Positions 36,210-45,647 of a DNA stretch of 64,000 nt are shown piece by piece. Under the pieces are notes generated by a model. That model saw only the letters and a list, made by a program, of their open reading frames with translations. It was not told the origin of the DNA and searched no databases. The position numbers and the translations under genes were made by a program. Source of the DNA: Desulforamulus aquiferis (GTDB lineage: Bacteria > Bacillota > Desulfotomaculia > Desulfotomaculales > Desulfotomaculaceae); the NCBI GenBank assembly GCA_004143605.1, contig AWVY01000062.1:27815-91814 (forward strand), read 5' to 3'. Each line of letters starts with the position of its first letter. Position 1 is the first letter of the stretch.

Positions 36210-36677
36210 ATGTATCATATTGGTGATAAAGTTCTATACCCAATGCACGGGGCTGGAATAATTGATGCAATTGAGGAAAAGGAGATACTTGGTAATAAGC
36301 AACTTTACTATGTGATGAATATCAGAAACATGCAGGTAATGTTTCCCATGGAGTCTGATATGCGAATAAGACCTCTTGTGGATTCCAATATATTGGACGA
36401 CGTATTTATGACTTTTAATGATGGGGAGTCTGATTTAAGCCTTAAGCCAAACCAAAGATACCGCAGTAATATGAATAAAATGAGGTCCGGCGACATTTAT
36501 CAGGGGGCTGAAGTAATCCGTGACCTAATTCTAATGAGTAAAAAAAGGAATCTTTCCACAGGTGACAAAACAATGCTGGAAAATGCTATACAAATATTAA
36601 TAAGCGAACTAGTATTAGTAAAAGGAATTGAAGAAGAACAAGCTGTTGATTTATTAAATCAGGTTATTAATAATTAG
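36210..36677 (+). CDS. CarD-like transcriptional regulator
   Basis: ATG at 36210 follows GGAGGTG; the upstream ATG at 36195 would overlap that site. The N-terminal Tudor-like RNA polymerase interaction domain 'YHIGDKVLYPMHGAGIIDAIEEKEILGNKQLYYVMNI' is typical, and the C-terminal helices 'GDIYQGAEVIRDLILMSKKRNLSTGDKTMLENAIQILISELVLVKGI' are the DNA-binding part. CarD/CdnL proteins bind RNA polymerase beta and help open complex formation. The gene is intact (155 residues). It directly follows the amidase of the tailocin and may be host chromosome. Confidence 0.9.
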   Translation: MYHIGDKVLYPMHGAGIIDAIEEKEILGNKQLYYVMNIRNMQVMFPMESDMRIRPLVDSNILDDVFMTFNDGESDLSLKPNQRYRSNMNKMRSGDIYQGAEVIRDLILMSKKRNLSTGDKTMLENAIQILISELVLVKGIEEEQAVDLLNQVINN

Positions 36678-36679
36678 AA

Positions 36680-36708
36680 GGGACCACTTTTATATAAAAA
36701 GTGGTCCC
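36680..36708. terminator. Bidirectional terminator between carD and csp
   Basis: GGGACCACTTTT-ATATA-AAAAGTGGTCCC is a perfect 12-bp stem between convergent genes, with T-rich ends on both strands. Confidence 0.85.
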
Positions 36709-36738
36709 TAATGCTTTATATTGCAGCAATTATTTTTA

Positions 36739-36936
36739 TTATAATTTTACAATATTTTCTGCCTGTGGTCCGCGATTACCTTGAACAACATTGAACTCGA
36801 CACGCTGACCTTCTTCTAATGATTTGTAGCCATCACCAGTGATTGCACTGAAATGGGCAAATACATCTTTTTCTCCTTCTACCTCGATAAAGCCAAAGCC
36901 CTTTTCTGAATTAAACCATTTTACGATACCTTGCAT
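36739..36936 (-). CDS. Cold shock protein (CspA/CspB family)
   Basis: The 65-residue single CSD protein has RNP1 '[10 protein letters not shown]' and RNP2 'DVFAHFSAI' motifs, and the opening '[17 protein letters not shown]'. It binds single-stranded RNA and DNA as a chaperone. The gene is intact with GGAGG before ATG. A long AT-rich upstream stretch (36937 onward) is a likely cold-shock 5' leader, though no structure is evident. Confidence 0.95.
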   Translation of the reverse strand: MQGIVKWFNSEKGFGFIEVEGEKDVFAHFSAITGDGYKSLEEGQRVEFNVVQGNRGPQAENIVKL

Positions 36937-37260
36937 TGTATAACCTCCATAATAGTATTAATATGCATTTTTATTTTCACCAAAAAATAAAAAATCACAC
37001 ATTGTAAAAGATTCCATTGCGCAAATGAAAATCCTTTAGAATATGTGAATCAAGGATTTGATTTAGCTTTTATATATTACCATAATATAACTCAAGGTGC
37101 AAGTTGTACAAATTTGCGGTGGCTATTATTTTTTTAAATCCGGACTTAGTGTGATGTATATCACAGTAGGAACTATAAAACTAATGTATGATAAATTAAC
37201 TGAAAATTGCGATATAAGCAATGCCAATTGGTCAACGATTTTGGAAGAGGGGGTTTTACG
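36937..37260. other. Divergent regulatory region between csp and hcp
   Basis: No gene is supported. It holds the csp leader on the minus strand and, on the plus strand, a CRP/FNR-type palindrome (37150-37165) about 95 bases before hcp. Confidence 0.6.
37150..37165 (+). promoter_or_regulatory. CRP/FNR-family operator before hcp
   Basis: TGTGATGTATATCACA is a palindrome TGTGAT-N4-ATCACA, the site shape for CRP/FNR/HcpR regulators. HcpR-type nitrosative stress control of hcp is known in anaerobes; the regulator gene is not in this window. Confidence 0.7.
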
Positions 37261-38888
37261 ATGTTCTGTAATCAATGTGAACAAACAGCAAAGGGCACTG
37301 GGTGTACAGTAGTGGGTGTCTGTGGTAAAAAACCGGAGGTTGCAGCTTTGCAGGATTTATTGCTGCATGCTCTAAAGGGATTGTCCTTTTATGCCTGGGA
37401 GGGAATAAAGGTAGGTGTTCATGACAGAGAGATTGATCGTTTTACTATTCAGGGATTATTTAGTACCCTTACCAACGTAAACTTTGATCCAGCCAGATTT
37501 CAGCAACTGATTAATCAAACTGTTACATATAGAGAAATGCTAAAACAAAAGGTAGCAGCCGCCGGGGGAAATATAACTTCTACCGATAAATCAATCACCT
37601 TTAGCCCTGCAGCTGATTTACCAGAACTTGTTAAACAGGGTGAAGAGGTTGGCTTGGTTAATGACCATGAAGCACTGCCAGACATACAGTCACTTCAGCA
37701 AATTTTGGTTTATGGCATAAAGGGCATTGCCGCCTACGCCGACCATGCCCGAATCCTTGGTCAAGAAGATGAAGTGGTATACAACTTTATATATGAGGGA
37801 CTTCAAGCTTTAACAAACAAGGAGCTAGGCTTAAACGAGTGGGTAGGCCTTGTACTTAAGTGTGGAGAAGTCAACCTTAGAACAATGGAACTGCTCGATG
37901 CCGGTAACACAGGAAAATTTGGTCACCCAGTTCCAACAGAGGTACCCCTGGGGCAAAGGAAAGGTAAATGCATTCTGATATCTGGGCATGACCTGGAAGA
38001 CCTCAGCTACCTATTGCAGCAGACAGAGGGTAAGGGAATTTATGTATATACCCACGGGGAAATGCTGCCAACCCATGGTTATCCTGAATTGAAAAAATAC
38101 AAGCATTTTTATGGTCATTACGGGACAGCCTGGCAAAATCAGAAAAAAGAGTTTGCTGCTTTCCCGGGTGCTATTCTGATGACTACAAATTGTATTCAAG
38201 ACCCCCAGGCTTACCTGAATAACATCTTTACCACCGGCTTGGTGGGTTGGCCCGGAGTAAAACATGTTGATAAGGGAGACTTTAGTGCCGTAATTGAACA
38301 GGCCCTGGCTTTACCTGGTTTTGAGGAGGACATAGATAAGGGCAGTGTATTGGTTGGCTTTGCTAGAAATACTGTTATGAGTGTGGCAGGAAAGGTTATC
38401 GAGGCAGTAAAGGGTGGAGATATTAAACATTTCTTCTTGGTGGCAGGCTGCGACGGAGCTAAGGTCGGACGCAACTACTATACCGAGTTTGTGGAAAAGG
38501 CACCTCAGGATACTGTAATCTTGACCTTAGCCTGCGGTAAATTCCGTTTCTTTGATAAGAAGCTAGGTGATATCGGTGGCATACCGCGCTTGCTGGATGT
38601 TGGCCAGTGCAACGATGCTATTCAGCTATCCAAATCGCTGTAGCCTTAGCCAACGCCTTTGAATGTGAAGTAAATGAACTACCCTTATCCCTGGTATTAT
38701 CCTGGTATGAACAAAAAGCAGTGGCGATCCTGCTGACTCTGCTGCATCTTGGCATTAAAAACATTCGCTTGGGCCCAAGTTTACCGGCCTTTGTTTCACC
38801 AAACGTACTGGATGTTTTAGTCAAAAACTTTGACATTAAACCAATCACCACTGCTGAAGAAGATTTGGCAGCAATACTAAACAAATAA
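37261..38888 (+). CDS. hcp: Hybrid-cluster protein (hydroxylamine reductase), one frame change
   Basis: ATG at 37261 after GGAAGAGGGGG gives '[23 protein letters not shown]', with the Cys spacing of strict-anaerobe Hcp. Downstream cluster ligand blocks are '[17 protein letters not shown]', '[10 protein letters not shown]', '[17 protein letters not shown]' and '[18 protein letters not shown]'. The frame stops at 38643; another frame from about 38615 continues '[56 protein letters not shown]', the normal C-terminus, to 38888. Hcp reduces NO or hydroxylamine under nitrosative stress. A CRP/FNR-like site lies upstream. Fused length is about 542 residues, typical. Confidence 0.93.
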
Positions 38889-38948
38889 TAGTTCAGTAAT
38901 CCAAAACTACTTGGGCCAATGGTTCAGGTAGTTTTGATTACTGAACTA
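38889..38948. repeat. Large imperfect palindrome after hcp
   Basis: TAGTTCAGTAATC(C)AAAACTAC and GTAGTTTTGATTACTGAACTA pair over 21 bp with one bulge and an 18-base loop. No T-run follows, so a terminator or a MITE-like remnant are both possible. Confidence 0.6.
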
Positions 38949-39086
38949 TACTTTAAGGTGTAAAGTCAGGGTCAGGAATGGTAATACTAGCTATATTCTC
39001 TTAAAATAGTTAATTATAAATGGAAGGAATGCAGACGATAAATCGCCAATTATTAAAGATGAATTCTATTATAAGGAAGGTATCTA

Positions 39087-40252
39087 ATGTCGGAGCAAAA
39101 CATCACCAGAATATACCAGGGCGACAAGGAAATTATTATTATTGGTACCGCCCACGTCTCTAAGCATAGTGCTGAGCAGGTAAAAGAAGTTATAGAATTA
39201 GAAAGGCCGGATACGGTTTGTATTGAATTGGATGAGCAGAGATATCAATCAATCATGGCGGATGACCAGTGGAAGAAGATGGATATCTTTAAGGTTATTA
39301 AAGATAAGAGAGCTACTTTTCTTTTGATCAACCTTTTTATATCCTCCTATCAAAAACGACTGGCCAAGCAAATGGGTATTAAACCTGGGCAAGAAATGAT
39401 TCAAGGAATAGAATCAGCAAAAGAGATCGGCTCTAGGCTGGTTCTGGCAGATAGGAATATTCAGATTACCTTTTCACGTATATGGCATGGCTAGGGTTTT
39501 GGGGAAAGATTAAATTACTCTCCCAAATATCCCTGGGTATTTTCAGTAAAGATGACATTTCTGAAGAAGAGCTTGAGCAGCTAAAAACCCAGGATATGCT
39601 GGATGCCATGCTGAATGAGTTTTCCCATTCCTTTCCTGATTTAAAAACACCTTTAATTGATGAGCGAGATCAATATTTATCCCAAAAAATTAAAGAGGCT
39701 CCGGGTAATAAGGTTGTTGCTGTTGTAGGGGCTGCACATGTACCAGGGATAAAAAAGGAAATCGACAAAGAACATGATTTAAAAAAATTAAATCGTATTC
39801 CTCCCAAATCCAAAGCCCCTAAGATTATTGCCTGGTCAATTCCCCTAATAATCCTGGGGATAATTGGATATACCTTTTATTTAAACCCCATTGCCGGGTA
39901 CAATCAAGCTATGAGTTGGCTGTTGTGGAATGGTTTATTTGCAGCAATAGGCGCAGCCATTGCCTGTGGACATCCATTAGCCATTATGACAGCATTTCTG
40001 GTAGCTCCCTTTAGCTCATTAAATCCGCTCCTGGCGGCCGGCTGGTTTTCCGGTCTTGTACAAGCCTATATACGTAGGCCCAAGGTGGAGGATTTTGAAA
40101 GCCTAGCGGATGACGTAATATCAATTAAAGGGTTTTGGACAAATAAGGTGACTCGTATTTTACTTATAGTTGTCTTTACAAATTTGGGAAGTACCTTGGG
40201 AACCTTTGTTGCCGGCGCCAATATATTTAGTCTATTCATCAAAAATATGTAG
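39087..40252 (+). CDS. TraB/PrgY family membrane protein, one frame change
   Basis: ATG at 39087 after AAGGAAGG gives 'KEIIIIGTAHVSKHSAEQVKEVIELERPDTVCIELDEQRYQ', the TraB GTAHVS/E motif block. The frame ends at 39494, and from about 39485 the next frame continues 'GLGFWGKIKLLSQISLGIFSKD' and 'KVVAVVGAAHVPGIKKEI', the second conserved His block. The C-terminus has several membrane helices ('IIAWSIPLIILGIIGYTFYL'). Fused length about 388. TraB-family proteins are putative peptidases or pheromone-processing proteins; the metal-binding GTAHVS pattern is a shared family feature. Confidence 0.85.
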
Positions 40253-40270
40253 TGATTTAGGGGAGACATC

Positions 40271-40996
40271 ATGAAAAAAATATTGCTATTGATACTATTT
40301 GCTGTTTTAGTTACCGCTTCTGGTTGTGGTGCTGCTGACAATAATGTAACAAAGCAGGAAAAGGTGACTATCACTGAAAAAACTGAAAATATCGAGACCG
40401 AAACCATCAACATACAGTTGCAAATACCTCAGATTACTGACATGCAGAATACGGAGGCCCAGGCAGAATTCAACAAAAAGTTTGATTCAGTCTATGAGTT
40501 GAAGGAAACCCTGGAGAGGGAGGCTGAGGAAGCTGCCATTTATTCAGAACAACAGGGCTTCCCTTTTTGGCCCTATGAATTGTTCTCTAAATACAATGTT
40601 TCTTACAATCAGCGGGGCTATTTAAGCCTGACTACAACTGTCTATTCCTTTACAGGTGGAGCCCATGGCTTAACTGGAAAAACAACCTACAATATAGATA
40701 TTAATTCGGGAAATATAATTCAGCTTCAAGCAATGTTTAATGAAGGTGTAGACTATAAAAAAATAATTAATAAGGAGATTAGGAATCAAATAGCTCAACA
40801 GCCGGAGATTTATTTTGATGGAGAGATGGGCTTTAATACAATCTCTGATGAACAAAACTTTTACCTAAAGGAAGGGAAGATTGTATCTATTTTTCACTCT
40901 ATGAAATCGCCCCATATTCTTCAGGCATACCTGAATTTGAAATACCCCTGAGCCTGATTAAAGATGACCTTAAACCTGAATATCAAGTATTATAAA
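40271..40996 (+). CDS. RsiV-like lipoprotein (DUF4163/DUF3298), one frame change
   Basis: A lipoprotein signal 'MKKILLLILFAVLVTASGC' opens the protein. 'TETINIQLQIPQITDMQNTEAQAEFNKKFD' is DUF4163, and 'LSLTTTVYSFTGGAHGLTGKTTYNIDINSGNIIQL' is DUF3298 (lysozyme-binding region in RsiV). The frame ends at 40951; another frame from about 40885 gives 'YFSLYEIAPYSSGIPEFEIPLSLIKDDLKPEYQVL', the standard C-terminus, ending at 40996. Length fused is about 241. No sigma factor gene is next to it, so it is not a full RsiV system. Likely a cell-surface lipoprotein with lysozyme- or peptidoglycan-binding ability. Confidence 0.8.
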
Positions 40997-41040
40997 GCGG
41001 GAATGCCGGGAGCTGGACTGTAAGTTTGTCCAGCTTCATT

Positions 41041-41097
41041 TTTTGACCAAATTTAGTTTACATAATAAAATTATTGGTAAACTAAATTTGGTCAAAA
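41041..41097. repeat. Long perfect inverted repeat
   Basis: TTTTGACCAAATTTAGTTTAC at 41041-41061 and its exact complement at 41077-41097 form a 21-bp stem; AATAA/TTATT inside the loop can extend it. A smaller hairpin (AGCTGGAC/GTCCAGCT) lies just left. It may be a bidirectional terminator or a MITE remnant. Confidence 0.7.
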
Positions 41098-41192
41098 TAA
41101 AAATATATATGGCAAAGGGGTAATTTTTCTTAAATCGGATAATACTGATATTTACCTTATTGGGTAAATATTTTTAAGGAGAAGGCTTTATT

Positions 41193-42151
41193 ATGGCATA
41201 TGTATTACTGTTAATAGGCCTTATATTATTAATAAAGAGTGCGGACTATTTTATCACAGGTGCATCTGGTATTGCTAAGCTTTTAAGAATTCCACCTATG
41301 CTGATAGGACTTACTATCGTGGCCTTTGGTACTAGCTCTCCGGAAGCTGCAGTTAGTATAAATGCATCACTTAAGGGTGTAACAGGTATTACCCTAGGCA
41401 ACGTAATAGGAAGCAATATTATTAATATAGCCTTTATTATCGGACTGACAGCCATAATCTCACCACTTAGAGTTGAAAGAGAAACCATAAAAAAGAGATT
41501 CCCTTTACTCTCCTGGCCAGCATTGCAGTATATATATTGATTGCTGACAAAAGCTTACAAGAACTAAATGAAAATATAGTTTCCCGGGCCGATGGACTGA
41601 TCTTATTTTTATTCTTTTTAATATTCCTTTACTATTTATTTGAAATTGCCTTAAACAGCCGGGAAAATTTATCAGGTGAAAATGAATTGACACCTGACTC
41701 GAAGCCTATGGGTCTAAATGTCTTCTATGCAGTGGGCGGTATGGTTGGAATTATTTTGGGTGCTAACCTGGTGGTAAAGGGAAGTACCAGCATTGCCCTG
41801 CAGCTAGGAATGTCTGAAACCCTGGTAGGCCTGACAATTATAGCCTTTGGTACTTCTTTGCCAGAATTAATCACCTCTATTACGGCTGCTCTGAAAAAGG
41901 AAAGCGAAATCGCCATAGGAAATATTGTTGGCAGTAATATATTCAACATATTGTTTATCTTAAGTATCTCATCCGTAATTACTCCCTTAACAGTTGAGGA
42001 CAAGTACCTGTTTGATGCAATTATTATGATAATCTATACCCTTATCCTCTTTTTCTTTTCCTTGACACACCATAGGGTCAATAGGGTAGAAGGGATTATT
42101 TTATCTGCATCGTATATAGGTTATGTTGGCTATATCATATTAAGAAACTAA
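41193..42151 (+). CDS. Calcium/sodium antiporter family protein (YrbG/CaCA), one frame change
   Basis: ATG at 41193 after AAGGAGAAGG. Two alpha-repeats mark the CaCA fold: 'VAFGTSSPEAAVSINASLKGVTGITLGNVIGSNIINIAFIIG' (first half) and 'IAFGTSLPELITSITAALKKESEIAIGNIVGSNIFNILFILS' (second). The G(T)S(S/L)PE motifs hold the cation-binding acidic residue. The frame breaks at about 41535 between the halves. Fused length is about 319, with ten predicted membrane helices. It exports Ca2+ (or K+/Na+) with counter-ion flow. It is transcribed alone and ends at a bidirectional terminator shared with a convergent small gene. Confidence 0.9.
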
Positions 42152-42178
42152 AAACATAGAGTGCCTAATGGCTAAATA

Positions 42179-42219
42179 AAAAATAGCTAGCTAACCACGA
42201 GGATTAGCTAGCTATTTTT
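42179..42219. terminator. Bidirectional terminator after the antiporter
   Basis: AAAAATAGCTAGCTAA and TTAGCTAGCTATTTTT form a 16-bp perfect stem around a 9-base loop. Confidence 0.9.
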
Positions 42220-42224
42220 CAATA

Positions 42225-42347
42225 TTATTCGCTTCTTACAAAGGGGCCACAGGGAGTGCTAAGCAGAAGCAAAATAAGGATTAAAAAGATCAGGAATGCA
42301 GGATCATAAAAACCACCGTATCCTGTTCCACCAACTCCGTATCCCAT
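42225..42347 (-). CDS. YjcZ-like small membrane peptide
   Basis: This 40-residue ORF, too short for usual calling, starts with ATG at 42347 after AGGAGG on the minus strand. Its N-terminus 'MGYGVGGTGYGGFYDPAFL' is Gly/Tyr-rich and is followed by one hydrophobic helix 'IFLILILLLLST', ending 'PCGPFVRSE'. This is the pattern of YjcZ/sporulation-associated small membrane proteins of Firmicutes. Clear ribosome site and convergent terminator support a real gene. Confidence 0.75.
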   Translation of the reverse strand: MGYGVGGTGYGGFYDPAFLIFLILILLLLSTPCGPFVRSE

Positions 42348-42504
42348 GTGTTAATCCTCCTTTACCTTGGAATAATACATTATATGGTAATTACTTTGTT
42401 TTGTTACATTTACAATCACCAATTCTACTAGATGCTGAGTGTGTTGAGTTTTCCTAAACAGTATGATATAGTTATTTTTAATTAGAGTGATTGGAGTTGA
42501 AAAG

Positions 42505-42525
42505 ATGATTAATCTTTCTTGCTAA
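42505..42525 (+). CDS. Leader peptide MINLSC controlling the Lsa/CplR-type ABC-F gene
   Basis: ATG at 42505 after GGAG encodes six residues, MINLSC. Its codons 3-6 contain CTTTCTTGC (42514-42522), which repeats at 42685-42693 inside the terminator arm. A complementary GCAAGAAAG at 42589-42597 can pair with either. Stalling here would block the first pairing. Confidence 0.65.
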   Translation: MINLSC

Positions 42526-42588
42526 TTTTTTTCCAAGCATAATAAAGTAACATAGCGGACAAAACCGCTTGCTTTTTATTGTGCTAAT

Positions 42589-42705
42589 GCAAGAAAGATA
42601 CTAATTCTTTTCGTTCAGAAAATAAACCTCGTCACACCCAATATGGGTATGGCTTTGCCGTATTTGATGAGCTGCAAGGATTAACTTTCTTGCAGCTCAT
42701 TTTTT
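42589..42705 (+). promoter_or_regulatory. Transcription attenuator of the ABC-F gene
   Basis: The terminator is ATGAGCTGCAAG (42667-42678) with CTTGCAGCTCAT (42689-42700) and a T-run to 42705. GCAAGAAAG at 42589-42597 is the anti-terminator arm. The ABC-F gene starts 22 bases after the T-run. Confidence 0.82.
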
Positions 42706-42726
42706 CGACAACAGGAGGTTTAATTT

Positions 42727-44205
42727 ATGTCACTAATAAGGGTTTCAAACCTGACCTTTGGCTATGAGGGCAGTTACGATAATATATTTGAGAATGTAAG
42801 CTTTCAAATAGATACTGATTGGAAGCTGGGCTTTACCGGGAGAAATGGAAGGGGAAAGACTACCTTTCTCAATTTATTGCTTGGTAAATATGAATACAGC
42901 GGAAAAATTTCTGCAAATGTCTGTTTTGAATATTTTCCATACAAGGTCGACGACAAGGAATGCCATACCATTGATATAGTCGGCGACATTTACCCGGAAT
43001 ATCTTCACTGGGAATTAATGCGGGAGCTTTCATTTCTGGAGGTTTCAGAAGATACCCTATATCGCCCCTTTGATACATTATCCCATGGAGAGCAAACCAA
43101 GGTATTGCTTGCCACCCTGTTTCTTAAGGAAAATAGTTTTCTGCTAATAGATGAGCCAACCAATCACCTTGATATGAAGGCTAGAAGGCTTGTCAGTGAT
43201 TATCTCAATAGCAAGAGTGGTTTTATACTTGTATCCCACGACAGGTCCTTTCTGGACAACTGCGTTGATCATATTATAGCAATCAATAAAACCAATATAG
43301 AAATCCAAAAAGGAAACTTTTCTTCCTGGTGGGAAAATAAAAAGCGGCAGGATTATTTTGAGCTTACGGAAAACGAAAAACTCAAAAGAGATATAAAACG
43401 CCTATCGGATTCTGCCAAAAGAACCAACAAATGGTCACAGGAAGTGGAAAAAACAAAATTTGGAACAAAAAACTCCGGCATTAAGCCGGATAAAGGTTAT
43501 ATTGGACACAAGTCAGCCAAAATGATGAAGCGATCTAAATCAATTGAAAAAAGACAGCAGTCCGCCATTGATGAAAAGTCCAACCTCCTTAAAAACCTCG
43601 AACGCTCCGAGAGCCTGAAGATTTCACAACTTGACTATCACAATACCAAGCTTGCTGAACTTGAAGGTGTTTCAATATTTTATGGAGAAAAGATGGTCTG
43701 TAAGGATATAGGCCTTACCCTTGAGCAGGGTGATCGTATTGCCCTTTTAGGTAAGAATGGTTCCGGAAAATCAAGTATTATCAAGCTAATATGTGGTGAA
43801 GCCCTAGAGTACACAGGCAATTTCAGAAAGGCAAGTCAACTGAAAATTTCCTATGTGTCACAGGATACATCCCATATACAGGGCAATTTAACAGACTATG
43901 CTGCCAATAGCGGGATTGATCAAAGCCTGTTTAAGGCTATCTTAAGGAAACTTGATTTTTCCAGAATCCAATTTGAAAAGGATATAGCTTCTTTTAGCAG
44001 CGGGCAAAAAAAGAAAGTTCTAATTGCCAAAAGTCTTAGTGAAAAGGTGCATTTGCATATCTGGGACGAACCCCTAAACTATATTGATATTATCTCCCGC
44101 ATGCAAATCGAAGAGTTATTGCTTGAATACTCACCAACCCTACTTTTTGTAGAGCATGACCGTGAGTTCTGCAATAATATTGCTACAAAAATCATTGAAC
44201 TCTAA
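42727..44205 (+). CDS. ABC-F ribosomal protection protein, Lsa/CplR type
   Basis: The intact 492-residue protein has two ABC domains. Walker A sites are 'GRNGRGKTT' near residue 38 and 'GKNGSGKSS' near residue 344; signature motifs are 'LSHGEQTKVLL' near 119 and 'FSSGQKKKVLIAKSL' near 419. The first Walker B reads 'LIDEPTNHLDM'; the second has 'HIWDEPLNYID'. The inter-domain linker is long and charged, as in antibiotic-resistance ABC-Fs that reach toward the ribosomal peptidyl transferase centre. The N-terminus 'NIFENVSFQIDTDWKLGF.GRNGRGKTTF' matches Lsa/CplR-type proteins, which protect against lincosamides, pleuromutilins and streptogramin A. An attenuator upstream implies drug induction. 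Confidence 0.88.
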   Translation: MSLIRVSNLTFGYEGSYDNIFENVSFQIDTDWKLGFTGRNGRGKTTFLNLLLGKYEYSGKISANVCFEYFPYKVDDKECHTIDIVGDIYPEYLHWELMRELSFLEVSEDTLYRPFDTLSHGEQTKVLLATLFLKENSFLLIDEPTNHLDMKARRLVSDYLNSKSGFILVSHDRSFLDNCVDHIIAINKTNIEIQKGNFSSWWENKKRQDYFELTENEKLKRDIKRLSDSAKRTNKWSQEVEKTKFGTKNSGIKPDKGYIGHKSAKMMKRSKSIEKRQQSAIDEKSNLLKNLERSESLKISQLDYHNTKLAELEGVSIFYGEKMVCKDIGLTLEQGDRIALLGKNGSGKSSIIKLICGEALEYTGNFRKASQLKISYVSQDTSHIQGNLTDYAANSGIDQSLFKAILRKLDFSRIQFEKDIASFSSGQKKKVLIAKSLSEKVHLHIWDEPLNYIDIISRMQIEELLLEYSPTLLFVEHDREFCNNIATKIIEL

Positions 44206-44293
44206 GTGAGATTCATATATTTTTATTATCATAATAAAGGGGCAAGCTGAAGTTGAGACGTAGGAAAAGAAGTTTAAGGTAAGAAAGCTAAGG

Positions 44294-44881
44294 TTGTTTT
44301 TTATAACCATTATATTTTCCTTACCAATCATTGGCATTCTGTTGTATGGACATTGGTTTAAGTCCATTAACCTGAATTTTGAAAGCATGTCTAGGCTGAT
44401 ACCTGTTATAAGTGGAAGCTTGGAACAGCCCAAAATATCTGCCCTTGAAAAGATTTTAACTGACAATCAGTGGGAATTTGTTGAAAAAGATGTACATCCC
44501 TCAAAAGAAGATAAATATTTAACAAATTATAAGATTACGAAAAAGGGGCTAGAGTATGGTGCCATTGAAGGGGGCCTAGTTATTTACAAGGACCGTGAAT
44601 CTGCCAGGGCAGAATTCGAAGAAATGGGTAGTAATTTCTGGGCAAAGAAGGGTGAACATATCAATGGGTATAGGTACTATCTAACTTCAATGAGAAGGGA
44701 GCCCAATGGTAGCGATCCTTTTGGAGGTAGTACATTAAAGGGGGAAGCTGCTATTTATAACGGTGCAGATGTAGTACTCTACATCCATGTTAAAACGATT
44801 GATGACAATTTAACAGCTGTAACAAAGGATATCCAGATGTTGATTGACAAAGTATCAGACACCCTTTACAGCTTCTTATAA
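44294..44881 (+). CDS. Unknown membrane-anchored protein
   Basis: I do not recognise this gene. The N-terminus 'MFFITIIFSLPIIGILLYGHWF' is one membrane segment, and a basic stretch in the same or a shifted frame from about 44252 ('LRRRKRSL') may be the true start, so a frame change near 44280 is possible. The extracellular part (about 170 residues) contains 'EKDVHPSKEDKYLTNYKITKKGLEYGAIEGGLVIYKDRESARAEFEEMG' and 'DKVSDTLYSFL', with an alpha/beta look. It has no Cys-rich or catalytic motif. The gene stands alone between the ABC-F gene and a terminator. Confidence 0.5.
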   Translation: MFFITIIFSLPIIGILLYGHWFKSINLNFESMSRLIPVISGSLEQPKISALEKILTDNQWEFVEKDVHPSKEDKYLTNYKITKKGLEYGAIEGGLVIYKDRESARAEFEEMGSNFWAKKGEHINGYRYYLTSMRREPNGSDPFGGSTLKGEAAIYNGADVVLYIHVKTIDDNLTAVTKDIQMLIDKVSDTLYSFL

Positions 44882-44908
44882 AATTTAACCCTGGAGAAGG
44901 ATTAAAAA

Positions 44909-44950
44909 CAAAAGCCTTCACTTATTTTTGAATAGGTGAAGGCTTTTGTT
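44909..44950 (+). terminator. Rho-independent terminator
   Basis: CAAAAGCCTTCACTTATT and AATAGGTGAAGGCTTTTG form an 18-bp stem (one G-T pair) with a 4-base loop and T-rich tail. Confidence 0.9.
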
Positions 44951-45045
44951 CTTGCTTTTATAAATATTTCATTGACGAAATAATAACTGAAGTTTACTAT
45001 TATAACTACTAGTCAGAATAATAATTAGGATTTGGAGATGGTGAG

Positions 45046-45643
45046 ATGAGAGCCAGGCAGGAGCGAGAACGGAATATAGACGGGAAATAATAATTGAAGC
45101 TACCGAGCAACTTCTAAATGAGAAGACCTTTGACTCAATTACTATGGACGATATAGCCCTACGCTCTGATTTTTCTAAAGCGTCCATTTATCAGTATTTT
45201 AAAAACAAGGAACAATTAATGAATGAAGTCTTTTCTCAGAATTTAAAGGAAAAATGCCAATTAATCGAAGATAAATGTTTGTCTCAGGCTGATCCTATCC
45301 AGGGGCTTAGGAGCTATATAATGCTTGAATTCGAATTTATTCAGCAGCATCCATGGATTCCCAAGGTAGTAGCAACCTTTCCCTTTAGAGATTACCGTGT
45401 AGATAAGAACATACTTGATTTATACCATCAGAAAAAAATCTAATATCAAGAATACTCCAGCGAGGCCAACAGGAAGGAGCATTTAATATTGACAATTTGG
45501 ACGTCATGACCAACATGATCCTTTCTGCCTCAGAAGGAGTTAGTAAATATTTTTATAGTCGTAAATCCTCTAATATTCAAAGCCCGGAAATCGAGCTGTT
45601 TATCTCTACCATAATTAAAGGGATATCTAAGGGGGAGCAATAA
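45046..45643 (+). CDS. TetR family regulator of the efflux operon, two frame changes
   Basis: ATG at 45046 gives 'MRARQERERNI', then the next frame from about 45095 continues 'EIIIEATEQLLNEKTFDSITMDDIALRSDFSKASIYQYFKNKEQLMNEVF', a textbook TetR HTH. A second change near 45440 leads to 'RILQRGQQEGAFNIDNLDVMTNMILSASEGVSKYF', the ligand-binding C-terminus, ending at 45643. Fused length is about 199 residues. It precedes the HlyD and MFS genes with a 4-base gap and is most likely their repressor, released by a drug. Confidence 0.82.
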
Positions 45644-45647
45644 CTAA

